Positions 45,433 through 54,086 of a stretch of DNA of 64,000 nucleotides are shown here, in pieces. How positions within the stretch are numbered: position 1 is the stretch's first letter; the number at the start of each line of letters is the position of its first letter. The position numbers and the translations under genes are program-made. Origin of the DNA: Iamia sp. SCSIO 61187 (GTDB lineage: Bacteria; Actinomycetota; Acidimicrobiia; Acidimicrobiales; Iamiaceae). The stretch is taken from contig NZ_CP050948.1 in assembly GCF_019443745.1 (NCBI RefSeq), forward strand, positions 4,158,001 through 4,222,000, in the 5' to 3' direction. The notes under the pieces were generated by a model. The model was not told where the DNA came from and did no database searches. It saw only the letters and a program-made list of their open reading frames with translations.

Positions 45433-46077
45433 TCAGCCCACGGCGGCCTCGATGCGGCGGGCGGCGGCGACCACCGCGGCCCCGTGGCGCTCGCCCGGCG
45501 ACGGCCCGAGGCGGTCGACCGGGCCGCTGATGCCGACGGCGGCCACGACGGCGCCGGACGCGTCCCGGACCGGGGCGCTGACCGACGCCACCCCCGGCGC
45601 CCGGTCCTCGACCGACTCGACCCAGGGGTCGTCGGGGGCGCCGGCGAGGATGCGACCGGCCGAGCCCCGGCTCAGCGGCAGCCGGGAGCCCTCGGCCACG
45701 ATCGTGCGCAGCTCGTGGCTCGACTCCCGCGAGAGCAGGCAGCGGCGGGCGTCGCCCTCGCGGACGTAGAGCTGGGCGCTCTCGCCCGTCGCCTCCACCA
45801 GGGCCGCCAGCGCCGGCCCGGCGGCGTCGCCCCACGGCCAGCCCTCGGCCGCGGCCCGGCCCAGCCCGACCAGCTCGGGCCCGAGGGCGAAGCCACCGTC
45901 GTCGGTCCGGCGCACCAGGCCGTGGGCGACCAGGGCCGAGGCCAGGCGGTGGGCCGTCGGCTTGGGGATGTCGGTGGCGGCGACCAGCCCGCCCAGCGAC
46001 GCCGGCCCGGCCGCGAGGGCGCGCAGCAGGGCCACGGACTTGTCGAGGACCCCGACGCTGCGTACGCTCTGTTCCAC
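45433..46077 (-). CDS. IclR-family regulator (NdgR/LeuR-like)
   Basis: 214 residues, GTG start inside the operator. Winged [47 protein letters not shown]; the effector domain follows. Divergent from leuCD, the same arrangement as NdgR/LeuR in streptomycetes and corynebacteria, where the protein controls leuCD and other amino acid genes. Orthology is inferred from context and sequence. Confidence 0.9.
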   Translation of the reverse strand: MEQSVRSVGVLDKSVALLRALAAGPASLGGLVAATDIPKPTAHRLASALVAHGLVRRTDDGGFALGPELVGLGRAAAEGWPWGDAAGPALAALVEATGESAQLYVREGDARRCLLSRESSHELRTIVAEGSRLPLSRGSAGRILAGAPDDPWVESVEDRAPGVASVSAPVRDASGAVVAAVGISGPVDRLGPSPGERHGAAVVAAARRIEAAVG

Positions 46078-46110
46078 GAGACGAGATTGTCATCTCACAT
46101 CCTGGAACAG
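46069..46110. promoter_or_regulatory. Nested 42-bp palindromic operator of IclR/leuCD
   Basis: Outer arms CTGTTCCA (46069-46076) and TGGAACAG (46103-46110), inner arms GAGAT (46083-46087) and ATCTC (46092-46096), all with the same centre at 46089.5. The left outer arm includes part of the IclR start codon, so binding should repress the regulator directly; leuC starts 22 bp from the right arm. Confidence 0.75.
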
Positions 46111-46132
46111 TCAAGCCGAGCCGAGGATCACC

Positions 46133-47555
46133 ATGGCGCAACCGAGGACACTGAGCGAGAAGGTCTGGGACGCCCACGTGGTCGCCCGCGGCGACGGCGA
46201 GCCCGACCTGCTCTACGTCGACCTCCACCTCGTCCACGAGGTCACCAGCCCCCAGGCCTTCGACGGGATCCGCCTCAGCGGCCGCACCGTCCGCCGCCCC
46301 GACCTCACCGTGGCCACCGAGGACCACAACGTCCCCACGGCCGACACGCACCTCGAGATCGCCGACCCCGTCAGCCGCACCCAGGTCGAGACGCTCCGCC
46401 GCAACGCCGCCGAGTTCGGCATCACCATCCACCCCATGGGGACGCCCGGTCAGGGCATCGTCCACATCATCGGGCCCGAGCAGGGTCTCACCCTGCCGGG
46501 GATGACGATCGTCTGCGGCGACAGCCACACCTCCACCCACGGGGCCTTCGGCGCCCTCGCCTTCGGCATCGGCACCAGCGAGGTCGAGCACGTCCTCGCC
46601 ACCCAGACCCTCCCCCAGGCCCCGGCCAAGACCCTGGCCGTCACCGTCGACGGCACCCTGCCGCACGGCAGCACGGCCAAGGACGTGATCCTGGCCATCC
46701 TCGGGCGGATCGGCACCGGAGGCGGCATCGGCCACATCGCCGAGTACCGGGGCGAGGTGATCCGGGCCCTGTCGATGGAGGGGCGGATGACCGTCTGCAA
46801 CATGTCGATCGAGGCCGGCGCCAAGGCCGGGCTCATCGCCCCCGACGAGACGACGTTCGCCTACCTCGAGGGCCGCGACCACGCCCCGACGGGCGCGGCG
46901 TGGGACGAGGCCGTCGCCTACTGGCGGACGCTCGCCACCGACGAGGGCGCCACCTTCGACACCGAGGTCGTCCTCGACGGCGCCGAGATCTTCCCCCACG
47001 TCTCCTGGGGCACGAACCCCGGGCAGGTCGCCCCGATCACCGCCTCCGTGCCCGACCCCAGCGCCATCGGCGACCCTGGCGAGCGGGGCGCGGCCGAGCG
47101 GGCCCTCGAGTACATGGGTCTGACCGCCGGCACCCCCCTGAAGGAGGTGGGCGTCGACACGGTGTTCATCGGGTCCTGCACCAACGGGCGCATCGAGGAC
47201 CTGCGCGCCGTCGCCGCCGTGGCCGAGGGCCGGCGGGTCGCCTCGGGGCTGCGGACGCTCGTCGTCCCCGGCTCGTGGCGGGTCAAGGCCCAGGCCGAGG
47301 AGGAGGGGCTCGACCGCATCCTCGTCGAGGCCGGCTTCGACTGGCGGGACCCGGGCTGCTCGATGTGCCTGGCCATGAACCCCGACAAGCTGGCCCCCGG
47401 CGAGCGCTGCGCCTCGACCAGCAACCGCAACTTCGAGGGCCGCCAGGGCCGGGGCGGGCGCACCCACCTCGTCTCTCCCCGTCGCCGCGGCCACGGCCAT
47501 CGCCGGCCACTTCGCCACCCCCGACGACCTGGCCCCCGTGGCCGCAGGAGCCTGA
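46133..47555 (+). CDS. leuC: 3-isopropylmalate dehydratase large subunit, with 3' frameshift
   Basis: About 474 residues if the shift is corrected. Aconitase-type Leu[54 protein letters not shown] (Fe-S Cys), [42 protein letters not shown]. One extra base in the C-run 47477-47480 throws the frame; removing it gives [25 protein letters not shown] and a stop at 47553-47555, just before leuD. Uncorrected, the frame runs on through leuD as nonsense to 48232. Given the perfect family sequence on both sides, a base-calling error or very recent mutation is likely. Catalyses the isomerisation of 2- to 3-isopropylmalate with LeuD. Confidence 0.9.
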
Positions 47556-47558
47556 CCC

Positions 47559-48152
47559 ATGGATGCCGTCCACATCGTCTCCGGCACCGCCGTCCCGCTC
47601 GACCGCAGCGACGTCGACACCGACCAGATCATCCCGTCGGACTGGCTGAAGCAGGTGTCCCGCACCGGCTTCGAGAAGGGCCTGTTCTCCGAGTGGCGCG
47701 ACGACCGGGACTTCGTCCTCAACCAGGAGCAGTACGCCGGCGCCACCATCCTCGTGGCCGGGCCCAACTTCGGCACCGGCTCGTCCCGCGAGCACGCCGT
47801 GTGGGCCATCCAGCAGTACGGCTTCCGGGCCGTCGTGTCGCCCCGCTTCGGCGACATCTTCCGCAACAACTCGACCAAGAACGGCCTGGTGCCCGTCGTC
47901 GTGCCGCCCGAGGTGGGCGAGCAGCTCCTCCGGGCGGTCGAGGCCGACCCCACGCTGGAGATCACGATCGACGTCGAGCGCCGCACCCTGGAGGCGCCCG
48001 CCATCGGGCTGTCGTGCGACTTCCCCCTCGACGAGTCGGTGCGGCACCGGTTCCTCGAGGGCCTCGACGACATCGGCCTCACCCTGAAGCAGGGCGAGGC
48101 CATCGACACCTACGAGGCGACCCGCCCGACCTGGTACCCCACCACCGCCTGA
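47559..48152 (+). CDS. leuD: 3-isopropylmalate dehydratase small subunit
   Basis: 197 residues. [81 protein letters not shown] are standard LeuD signatures. 3 bp after the leuC stop. Followed by a palindrome that an insertion sequence has split. Confidence 0.95.
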   Translation: MDAVHIVSGTAVPLDRSDVDTDQIIPSDWLKQVSRTGFEKGLFSEWRDDRDFVLNQEQYAGATILVAGPNFGTGSSREHAVWAIQQYGFRAVVSPRFGDIFRNNSTKNGLVPVVVPPEVGEQLLRAVEADPTLEITIDVERRTLEAPAIGLSCDFPLDESVRHRFLEGLDDIGLTLKQGEAIDTYEATRPTWYPTTA

Positions 48153-48157
48153 CCGCG

Positions 48158-48173
48158 GAGCACGGATGGTGCC
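48158..48173. repeat. Left half of intergenic palindrome split by an IS
   Basis: GAGCACGGATGGTGCC; its partner GGCACCATCCGTGCTC is at 49122-49137. Joined, they restore a palindrome with two perfect 16-bp arms like the one at 28265. Confidence 0.85.
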
Positions 48174-48175
48174 AG

Positions 48176-49119
48176 GAGGCCGCGCGGTTTGGTGACCATC
48201 CCCTGGTCGGGGTGGTGGCTCGCGTTTCATAGCGAGTGCGCCCAACAACCAGACCAGGGGAGGTCGAGTCCATGATGCGCGCGCTCGATCCTGAAGTCAG
48301 CGACGCTGTGTTCGTCACGGTCGAATGGCTGGTGCCTCCAGCACCGAAGCGTCGCCAAGGTGGTGGCCGGCGCCGGGTCCCAGACCGGGTGATCTTCCGG
48401 GGCCTGATGATCCGCCTCGTCACCGGAGTGGCGTGGGAGACCGTCGAGTTCTTGCTTCACCACGAGGTCTCCGACACCACCCTGCGCGCCCGCCGCGACG
48501 AATGGGTTCGGGCCGGTGTGTTCAACCGGCTCATGGCCCAAGCGCTGCGCGCCTATGACAAGGTCATCGGTCTCGACACCACCGACGTGGTCATCGACGG
48601 CAGCCACCACCCCGCCCCCTGCGGAGGCGAAGGAACCGGCATCGCCCCAGGTAACAAGGGTCGTCTGGCCTGGAAGTGGAGTACCGCGGTGGAGGCCGCC
48701 GGCATCCCGTTGGGCTGGGCCCTCGACGGCGGCAACCGCAACGACTACCGCATGCTCGAGCCCACCCTTGATGTCGTGACCACCGGGCCCACCGCCCGAG
48801 CCATCGGCACCCTCCACCTCGACCGCGGGTACGGCTACCCATCGCTTCCCGACCGTCTCGCCGGCTACGACATCTCCGAGTTCAACGCCCTGTGGCGCAA
48901 CAAGCCCGGCCAAGGCGCCGTGGCCTTGGTCGGCTTCGGCAAACGATGGACCGTCGAACGCACCCACTCCTGGCTCACCAACTACGGACAGCTCCGCCGC
49001 AACACCGACCGCCGCACAGAACACCGCCACGCCGCCCTCTGCCTAGCCATCGCGTTCCTCATCACCGCCAAGCTGATCGACCACCGCAACCAGCACTACC
49101 GACCTATCCGCTGAGCCTC
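48176..49119. mobile_element. IS5-type insertion sequence, 944 bp
   Basis: Ends GAGGCcgcgCGG (left) and, inverted, GAGGCtcagCGG (right) form short imperfect inverted repeats. It sits in the single-base centre of the palindrome. Because the target is symmetric the duplication is ambiguous: CAG (48173-48175, 49120-49122) or CCAGG. One transposase gene fills it. A relic of a right end is found at 55609-55650. Confidence 0.85.
48272..49114 (+). CDS. IS5-family transposase
   Basis: 280 residues from ATG 48272 (GGGGAGG 8 bases ahead; an upstream in-frame GTG at 48236 is less likely). N-terminal DUF4096-like region (RRVPDRVIFRGLMIRLVTGVAWETVEF), then the DDE core: VIGLDTTDVVIDGSHH, LHLDRGYGYPSLPDRL and VERTHSWLTNYGQLRRNTDRR. 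Complete and probably active. It stops 5 bp before the right end. Confidence 0.93.
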   Translation: MMRALDPEVSDAVFVTVEWLVPPAPKRRQGGGRRRVPDRVIFRGLMIRLVTGVAWETVEFLLHHEVSDTTLRARRDEWVRAGVFNRLMAQALRAYDKVIGLDTTDVVIDGSHHPAPCGGEGTGIAPGNKGRLAWKWSTAVEAAGIPLGWALDGGNRNDYRMLEPTLDVVTTGPTARAIGTLHLDRGYGYPSLPDRLAGYDISEFNALWRNKPGQGAVALVGFGKRWTVERTHSWLTNYGQLRRNTDRRTEHRHAALCLAIAFLITAKLIDHRNQHYRPIR

Positions 49120-49176
49120 CAGGCACCATCCGTGCTCCCGGGGGGTGGGGGTCCGGGGTTCGGGTAGGGGCGGCGG

Positions 49177-50667
49177 GTGAAGATCCTCGTGACCGGTGCG
49201 ACCGGCTACATCGGCGGCCGCCTGGTGCCCGAGCTCCTGGCCGCCGGCCATGACGTGCGGTGCCTGGCCCGCACCCCAGCCAAGCTCGACGACGCCGCCT
49301 GGCGGGACCAGGTGGAGGTGGTGGCCGGTGACCTGACCGACGATGAGTCGGTGCGGGCCGCGTTCGCCGACGTCGACGCCGGCTACTTCCTCGTCCACTC
49401 CATGGGCGGGGCCGACGACTTCGCCGCCCAGGACCGCGAGGCGGCGGCGACGTTCCGGGACGCGGCGGCCGACGCGGGGGCCCGCCTCCTGGTCTACCTG
49501 GGCGGGCTGGGCGCCGACGACGACCCCACCCTCAGCCCCCACCTGGCCTCCCGTCACGAGGTCGGGCAGGTGCTGGCCGACGGACCTGTCCCGGTCACCG
49601 AGCTGCGCGCCGCGGTGATCATCGGGTCGGGGTCGGCGAGCTTCGAGATGCTGCGCTCGCTGGTCGAGGTGCTGCCGGCGATGGTGACGCCGAAGTGGGT
49701 CGGGAACCGTTGCCAGCCCATCTCGATCCGCGACGTGCTGACCTACCTCGTCGCCGTCCTCGACGACGGCGGCGAGGGCACCAGCCGGGTGCTCGAGATC
49801 GGCGGCCCCGACGTCCTCACCTACGCCGACATGATGCGGACCTACGCCAAGGTCGCCGGCCTGCGCCGTCGGCTCCTGGTGCGGGTGCCGGTGCTGACGC
49901 CCAGCCTGTCCTCGCTGTGGATCGGGCTCGTCACGCCGCTGCCGACCGGGCTGGCCCGCCCGTTAGTGGAGAGCCTCGTCAACGAGGTCGTCGTCGCCGA
50001 CCGGCCCATCTCCGCCGTCATCGACCACCAACCCGTCGACTTCGCCGAGGCTCTCGAGCTGGCCCTGCGCCGGGTGTCCGACCTCGAGGTCACGACCCGG
50101 TGGTCCGACGCCGGTCTCCCCGGGCGCACACCAGCCGACCCGCTCCCCACCGACCCGGACTGGTCGGGTGGCCGCCTCCTCGTCGACGAGCAGCAGGTCG
50201 CCACCACCGCCCCCCCGGAGGACGTCTTCGCCGTGGTCGAGGGCATCGGCGGGAAGCGGGGCTGGTACGTGACGCCGATCCTCTGGAGCGCCCGCGGCCT
50301 GGTCGACAAGCTGGTCGGCGGCGTCGGCATGCGCCGGGGCCGACGGCACCCGGACCGCATGCGCGTCGGCGACGCCGTCGACTTCTGGCGGGTCGAGGCC
50401 GTCGAGCGCCCCTTGCTGATCCGGCTGCGGGCCGAGATGCGCCTCCCCGGCCAGGCGTGGCTGGAGTGGCGGATCGAGGTCGAGGACGACGGCCGCACGT
50501 GCCTCCGCCAGCGGGCCCTGTTCCACCCCCGCGGCGTGGTGGGCCGGGCGTACTGGTACGCGCTGGTGCCGTTCCACATCCTCATCTTCAAGCGCATGTG
50601 CCAGCGGATCGCCGCGGCCGCCGGCGGTGAGGTCGACGGCCTGCCCAAGACCGCCTCCGCCGCCTGA
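49177..50667 (+). CDS. NAD(P)-binding SDR with DUF2867 domain
   Basis: 496 residues, GTG start. The first ~290 residues are an atypical short-chain dehydrogenase: LVTGATGYIGGRLVPELLAAGHDVRCLART, DAGYFLVHSMG, LVYLGGLGADD. The C-terminal part is DUF2867 (GWYVTPILWSARGLVDKLVGGVGMRRGRR...DFWRVEAVERPLLIRLRAEMRLPGQAWLEW). Such fusions are frequent in actinobacteria and proteobacteria; the reaction is not known. Confidence 0.88.
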   Translation: MKILVTGATGYIGGRLVPELLAAGHDVRCLARTPAKLDDAAWRDQVEVVAGDLTDDESVRAAFADVDAGYFLVHSMGGADDFAAQDREAAATFRDAAADAGARLLVYLGGLGADDDPTLSPHLASRHEVGQVLADGPVPVTELRAAVIIGSGSASFEMLRSLVEVLPAMVTPKWVGNRCQPISIRDVLTYLVAVLDDGGEGTSRVLEIGGPDVLTYADMMRTYAKVAGLRRRLLVRVPVLTPSLSSLWIGLVTPLPTGLARPLVESLVNEVVVADRPISAVIDHQPVDFAEALELALRRVSDLEVTTRWSDAGLPGRTPADPLPTDPDWSGGRLLVDEQQVATTAPPEDVFAVVEGIGGKRGWYVTPILWSARGLVDKLVGGVGMRRGRRHPDRMRVGDAVDFWRVEAVERPLLIRLRAEMRLPGQAWLEWRIEVEDDGRTCLRQRALFHPRGVVGRAYWYALVPFHILIFKRMCQRIAAAAGGEVDGLPKTASAA

Positions 50668-50724
50668 CCGGGCGGCTCGCCCCCCGGAGGCCGGGCGGGG
50701 ACGTGCGCCGTAGCATCGCGGGCC

Positions 50725-51261
50725 ATGCGTCGGCCGCAGCTCCGCTCCGTCTTCCTCCTGGGGATCCTGGTCGGGCTGGTGGCGTCCCTCGTGCGCCTGC
50801 TCCTGCGGGACGCCCGGCCGGCCCCCGCCCCGCTGGCCAGCCCCCCGGCGCCGCTGCCGTCGACCGTCGCGGCGCCGCCCACGCCGGTGCCGGTCGCGGT
50901 GGCCGACCCCCCCGACGCCGCACCCGCGCCGGCCGCCTCGTCGATGGCGGAGGCACCCACGCCCCCGACCGTCGTCGGAGCGCCGGCCCCGGCAGGAGCC
51001 GCCGACCCGGGTGCGGCCGGTGCCGATCCGGGCGAGGCCGCGGGCGCTGACGCCGACGCCGATGGGTCCGGCGCCGACGGACACGCCTGGGTGGCCGCGG
51101 TCGACGGCGACTGCCCCGACGGCTACCCGATCAAGGCCAAGGTGAGCAGCGGGATCTACCACCGCCCCGGCGGGCTCTCCTACGAGCGCACCAGCCCGGA
51201 CCGCTGCTACCCCGACGTGGCTGCGGCCGAGGCCGACGGCTTCCGCGCCGCCAAGCGGTAG
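50725..51261 (+). CDS. Membrane-anchored protein with C-terminal sunset domain
   Basis: 178 residues. One N-terminal membrane helix (SVFLLGILVGLVASLVRLLL), a long Pro/Ala/Asp-rich linker (about residues 30-125), then a compact C-terminal domain CPDGYPIKAKVSSGIYHRPGGLSYERTSPDRCYPDVAAAEADGFRAAKR, the actinobacterial sunset domain with its two Cys. Probably displayed outside the membrane. Confidence 0.8.
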   Translation: MRRPQLRSVFLLGILVGLVASLVRLLLRDARPAPAPLASPPAPLPSTVAAPPTPVPVAVADPPDAAPAPAASSMAEAPTPPTVVGAPAPAGAADPGAAGADPGEAAGADADADGSGADGHAWVAAVDGDCPDGYPIKAKVSSGIYHRPGGLSYERTSPDRCYPDVAAAEADGFRAAKR

Positions 51262-51339
51262 GTCCCGCGCTGCCGCCGAGCACTCGTGCTCGCCGTCGCA
51301 GGGGGTCTCGCGTCGAGGCGGCCGCGGCCGCGCGCCGGG

Positions 51340-52239
51340 CTAGGCGGGGGCGGCCGGGTCCGGCTCGGCCGGGACGTCGCCGATCTGGGCCTCGTCGGCC
51401 TCGGAGGTGGTGTCGCCGTCGGTGGTCAGGAGCCAGGCGCCGGCAGCGATGCCGACCAGCGGGAGGACCAGGATCCCCAGGACGGGCTCCCCGCTGAGGG
51501 TCACGCCGAAGGGGTTCGCCTGGTCGGCGGGCGGGATCAGCCGCTCGCCGGTCAGGAACGTCCTCCGGGCCGCCTCGAAGGTGCACAGGCCGGCCACGGC
51601 CACGCCGGCGACCCGGCGCCCCCAGCCGCCGCCGACGACGGCGACGGCGATGGCGACGACGGCGACCGCCGCCGCCGCCCACACGGCGCGCCCGCCGCCG
51701 GTCGAGGTGTCCAGCAACGACCCGAAGCGGGGCTCGAACAGGGCGTCGCGGGTCAGGTCGCGCACCCGGTACCAGTTCACGCCGAGCAGCCCGAACAACG
51801 TCGCCCCGGCCACGAGGATGGCCAGCCCGTCTCCGAGCAGGACGCCACCGTCCGACCAGCGCACCTCGCGGACGCCGACGGCCACGGCGACGGCGGCGGC
51901 GACCAGGCCGACGAGCACGGCGGCGGCGAACACCCGCACCGCCCCGGGCCCGCCCGATGTCCACACCTGGTCGACGCTGCCGGCGAGCCACGGCAGCCCC
52001 AGCACCCCCACGCCCACGACCCGGGCCCCCACGGCGGGACGCGCCGCCGCGGTCAGCCCCAGGGCGGCGAGCACGAGCAGGTGCACGGCGACGCCGACGT
52101 TGCGGTGCGTGGCCGTGGCCTCGGCCAGGGTGATCGACCGCCCGTCACCCGCCGCCACGGGCACGGCGAAGTGGCACGTGAAGGCCACCAGCCCGGCCAG
52201 GCCGGTCGTCGCCCCCAGGGCGCGGGTCGCGAGGGCCAC
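51340..52239 (-). CDS. Polytopic membrane protein of unknown function
   Basis: 299 residues with about seven membrane helices (for example VGVAVHLLVLAALGLTAAA, VFAAAVLVGLVAAAVAVAVGV, AVWAAAAVAVVAIAVAVVGGGW, VLGILVLPLVGIAAGAWLLTT) and an acidic C-terminus. No family recognised. It ends the run that begins with serA on the same strand (10 bp apart). Confidence 0.7.
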   Translation of the reverse strand: MALATRALGATTGLAGLVAFTCHFAVPVAAGDGRSITLAEATATHRNVGVAVHLLVLAALGLTAAARPAVGARVVGVGVLGLPWLAGSVDQVWTSGGPGAVRVFAAAVLVGLVAAAVAVAVGVREVRWSDGGVLLGDGLAILVAGATLFGLLGVNWYRVRDLTRDALFEPRFGSLLDTSTGGGRAVWAAAAVAVVAIAVAVVGGGWGRRVAGVAVAGLCTFEAARRTFLTGERLIPPADQANPFGVTLSGEPVLGILVLPLVGIAAGAWLLTTDGDTTSEADEAQIGDVPAEPDPAAPA

Positions 52240-52249
52240 GGGCTCGGGC

Positions 52250-53818
52250 CTAGGCCCGGTCGACCACCGCCACCGAGAGCACGCCCTCGGCGGACCGGAG
52301 GGCGGCGACGGCCGCGTCGGGCAGCGACCGGCTCGTGGCGATGACCATCAGCGCGGTGGCCTCCTCGTCCGAGCGACCGACGTCCATGTCGGCGATGTTG
52401 ACCTCGGCATCGCCGAGCACGGTGCCGACCCGGCCGATGACGCCGGGGCGGTCGTCGTTGCGGACGAACACCATGTGCGGGGACGGGGGCACGTCGACCG
52501 AGTGGCCGTCGACGTGGACCAGGCGGGGCTCGGACCGCAGCCCGACGAGCGTGCCGGCCACGGTGTGGCCACCGCCGGAGATGGTGATCAGGTTGACGAA
52601 GTCGCGCGACGTGACGGTGGTGGTGTCGCGCACCTCGATCCCCCGCTCGGCCGCGACCTGGGGGGCGTTGACGTAGCTGACCGGCTCCTCGGTGGTGCCG
52701 GCGAAGGCGCCCTTGAGGACCGACAGCGTGAGGATCCGGGTGTCGTAGCCCGCCAGCTCGCCGGCGTACTCGACGTCGAGCACCGGCGGCAGGCCCTCGT
52801 GCAGACCGGCGAAGATGCCGCCGAGCTGCTCGGCCACGCCCAGGAACGGGCGCACCGTCTCCGACGCCTCGGCGGCGGCGATGTTCACGGCGAAGGGCAC
52901 GAACTCACCGGCGAGGGCCAGGCGGACCTGGTCGGCGATGGTGTCGCCCGCCTTGTCCTGGGCCTCGGCCGTGCTGGCGCCCAGGTGGGGCGTCCCGACG
53001 AACCCGGGCTGGGAGAACAGCGGCGACTCGGTGGTGGGCTCGCTGGCGAAGACGTCGAGGGCGGCGCCACCGCAGCGTCCGTCCTCGAGGGCGGCAGCCA
53101 GGGCGGCCTCGTCGATCACGCCGCCGCGGCTGACGTTCACGATGCGGATCCCGGGCTTGGCCGCGGCGAAGAAGTCCTCGCCGATCATCCCGACCGTCTC
53201 GGGCGTCTTCACCACGTGGAGGGTGACGAAGTCGGCGGTGGCGGCGAGGGTGTCGAGGTCGACGAGCTCGATGTTGATCTTCCGGGCCGCCTCGGGGGTC
53301 ACGAACGGGTCGTGGGCGATGATCCTCATGCCGAAGGCGCTGGCCCGCTGGGCGACCAGCTTGCCGATCCGGCCCAGGCCGACGATGCCGAGCGTCTTGT
53401 CGGCCAGCTCGACGCCGACCCACTTCGACCGCTCCCACCGACCGGCCATGAGGGCGCCGTGGGCCTGGGGCACCGAGCGGGCGACGGCGAGGAGCATGCC
53501 CATGGTGTGCTCGGCGGTGGAGAGGATGTTCGACTGCGGCGCGTTGACGACCATGACGCCGCGGCGCGTGGCCGTCTCGACGTCGACGTTGTCGAGACCG
53601 ATGCCGGCCCGGCCCACGACGACGAGGTCGGTCCCGGCCTCCAGGACCTCGGCCGTGACCTGGGTCGACGAGCGGATGATCAGGGCGTGGGCGCCGGGGA
53701 TCACGCCGAGGAGCTCCTCGGGGGACAGCCCCGTCCGGACGTCGACGTCGTGGCCGGCGGCGCGCAGGGCGTCGAGCCCGCCCTCGGCGATCTTCTCGGT
53801 GACGAGCACTCGGGCCAT
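52250..53818 (-). CDS. serA: D-3-phosphoglycerate dehydrogenase
   Basis: 522 residues from ATG 53818, the long actinobacterial form. Rossmann domain: LGIVGLGRIGKLVAQRASAFGM; active-site part NVSRGGVIDEAALAAALE and VGTPHLGASTAEAQ (His-Glu pair); then the allosteric substrate-binding domain and a C-terminal ACT domain (PPSPHMVFVRNDDRPGVIGRVGTVLGDAEVNIADMDVGR) for serine feedback. First step of serine synthesis; serC lies 6 kb to the right. Confidence 0.95.
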   Translation of the reverse strand: MARVLVTEKIAEGGLDALRAAGHDVDVRTGLSPEELLGVIPGAHALIIRSSTQVTAEVLEAGTDLVVVGRAGIGLDNVDVETATRRGVMVVNAPQSNILSTAEHTMGMLLAVARSVPQAHGALMAGRWERSKWVGVELADKTLGIVGLGRIGKLVAQRASAFGMRIIAHDPFVTPEAARKINIELVDLDTLAATADFVTLHVVKTPETVGMIGEDFFAAAKPGIRIVNVSRGGVIDEAALAAALEDGRCGGAALDVFASEPTTESPLFSQPGFVGTPHLGASTAEAQDKAGDTIADQVRLALAGEFVPFAVNIAAAEASETVRPFLGVAEQLGGIFAGLHEGLPPVLDVEYAGELAGYDTRILTLSVLKGAFAGTTEEPVSYVNAPQVAAERGIEVRDTTTVTSRDFVNLITISGGGHTVAGTLVGLRSEPRLVHVDGHSVDVPPSPHMVFVRNDDRPGVIGRVGTVLGDAEVNIADMDVGRSDEEATALMVIATSRSLPDAAVAALRSAEGVLSVAVVDRA

Positions 53819-53866
53819 CGGCCGAGTCTGGCGGGTCACCCCCCGACCCACCAACGTGATGCGCCG

Positions 53867-53990
53867 TCAGTCCACCTGCGAGACGTCGTACGTGTTCCCG
53901 TCCGGGTCCCGGAAGTCGAACATCGCCGGGACGCCGGGCCAGCGGGGCAGCTCGTCGACGTCGACCCCGGCCGGGTAGCGGAGGAACCCG
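53867..53990 (-). pseudogene. C-terminal fragment of a VOC protein
   Basis: The frame RYPAGVDVDELPRWPGVPAMFDFRDPDGNTYDVSQVD is the last strand pair of a VOC module (FRDPDGN). Everything upstream is missing and the palindrome at 53991 stands where the body should be, so the gene was cut at the repeat. Confidence 0.55.
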
Positions 53991-54022
53991 GAGCACGGAT
54001 GGTGCCTGGCACCGTCCGTGGC
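53991..54022. repeat. Intergenic palindrome (core GGTGCC-T-GGCACC)
   Basis: Left arm GAGCACGGATGGTGCC identical to the copies at 28265 and 48158; right arm GGCACCGTCCGTGG with two changes. Lies between a truncated VOC gene and the DUF222 gene. Confidence 0.8.
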
Positions 54023-54086
54023 GTGACCCGGCGTGGGGCGCGGTGGTGAGCCCGCCGGGGGCGGGCTCACCTGGTGGTGTCGGGGC

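Noticed and set aside
47556-48232. C-terminal extension of LeuC through leuD
   Set aside because: Arg/Pro-rich out-of-frame translation caused by the frameshift; leuD occupies the region with full homology.
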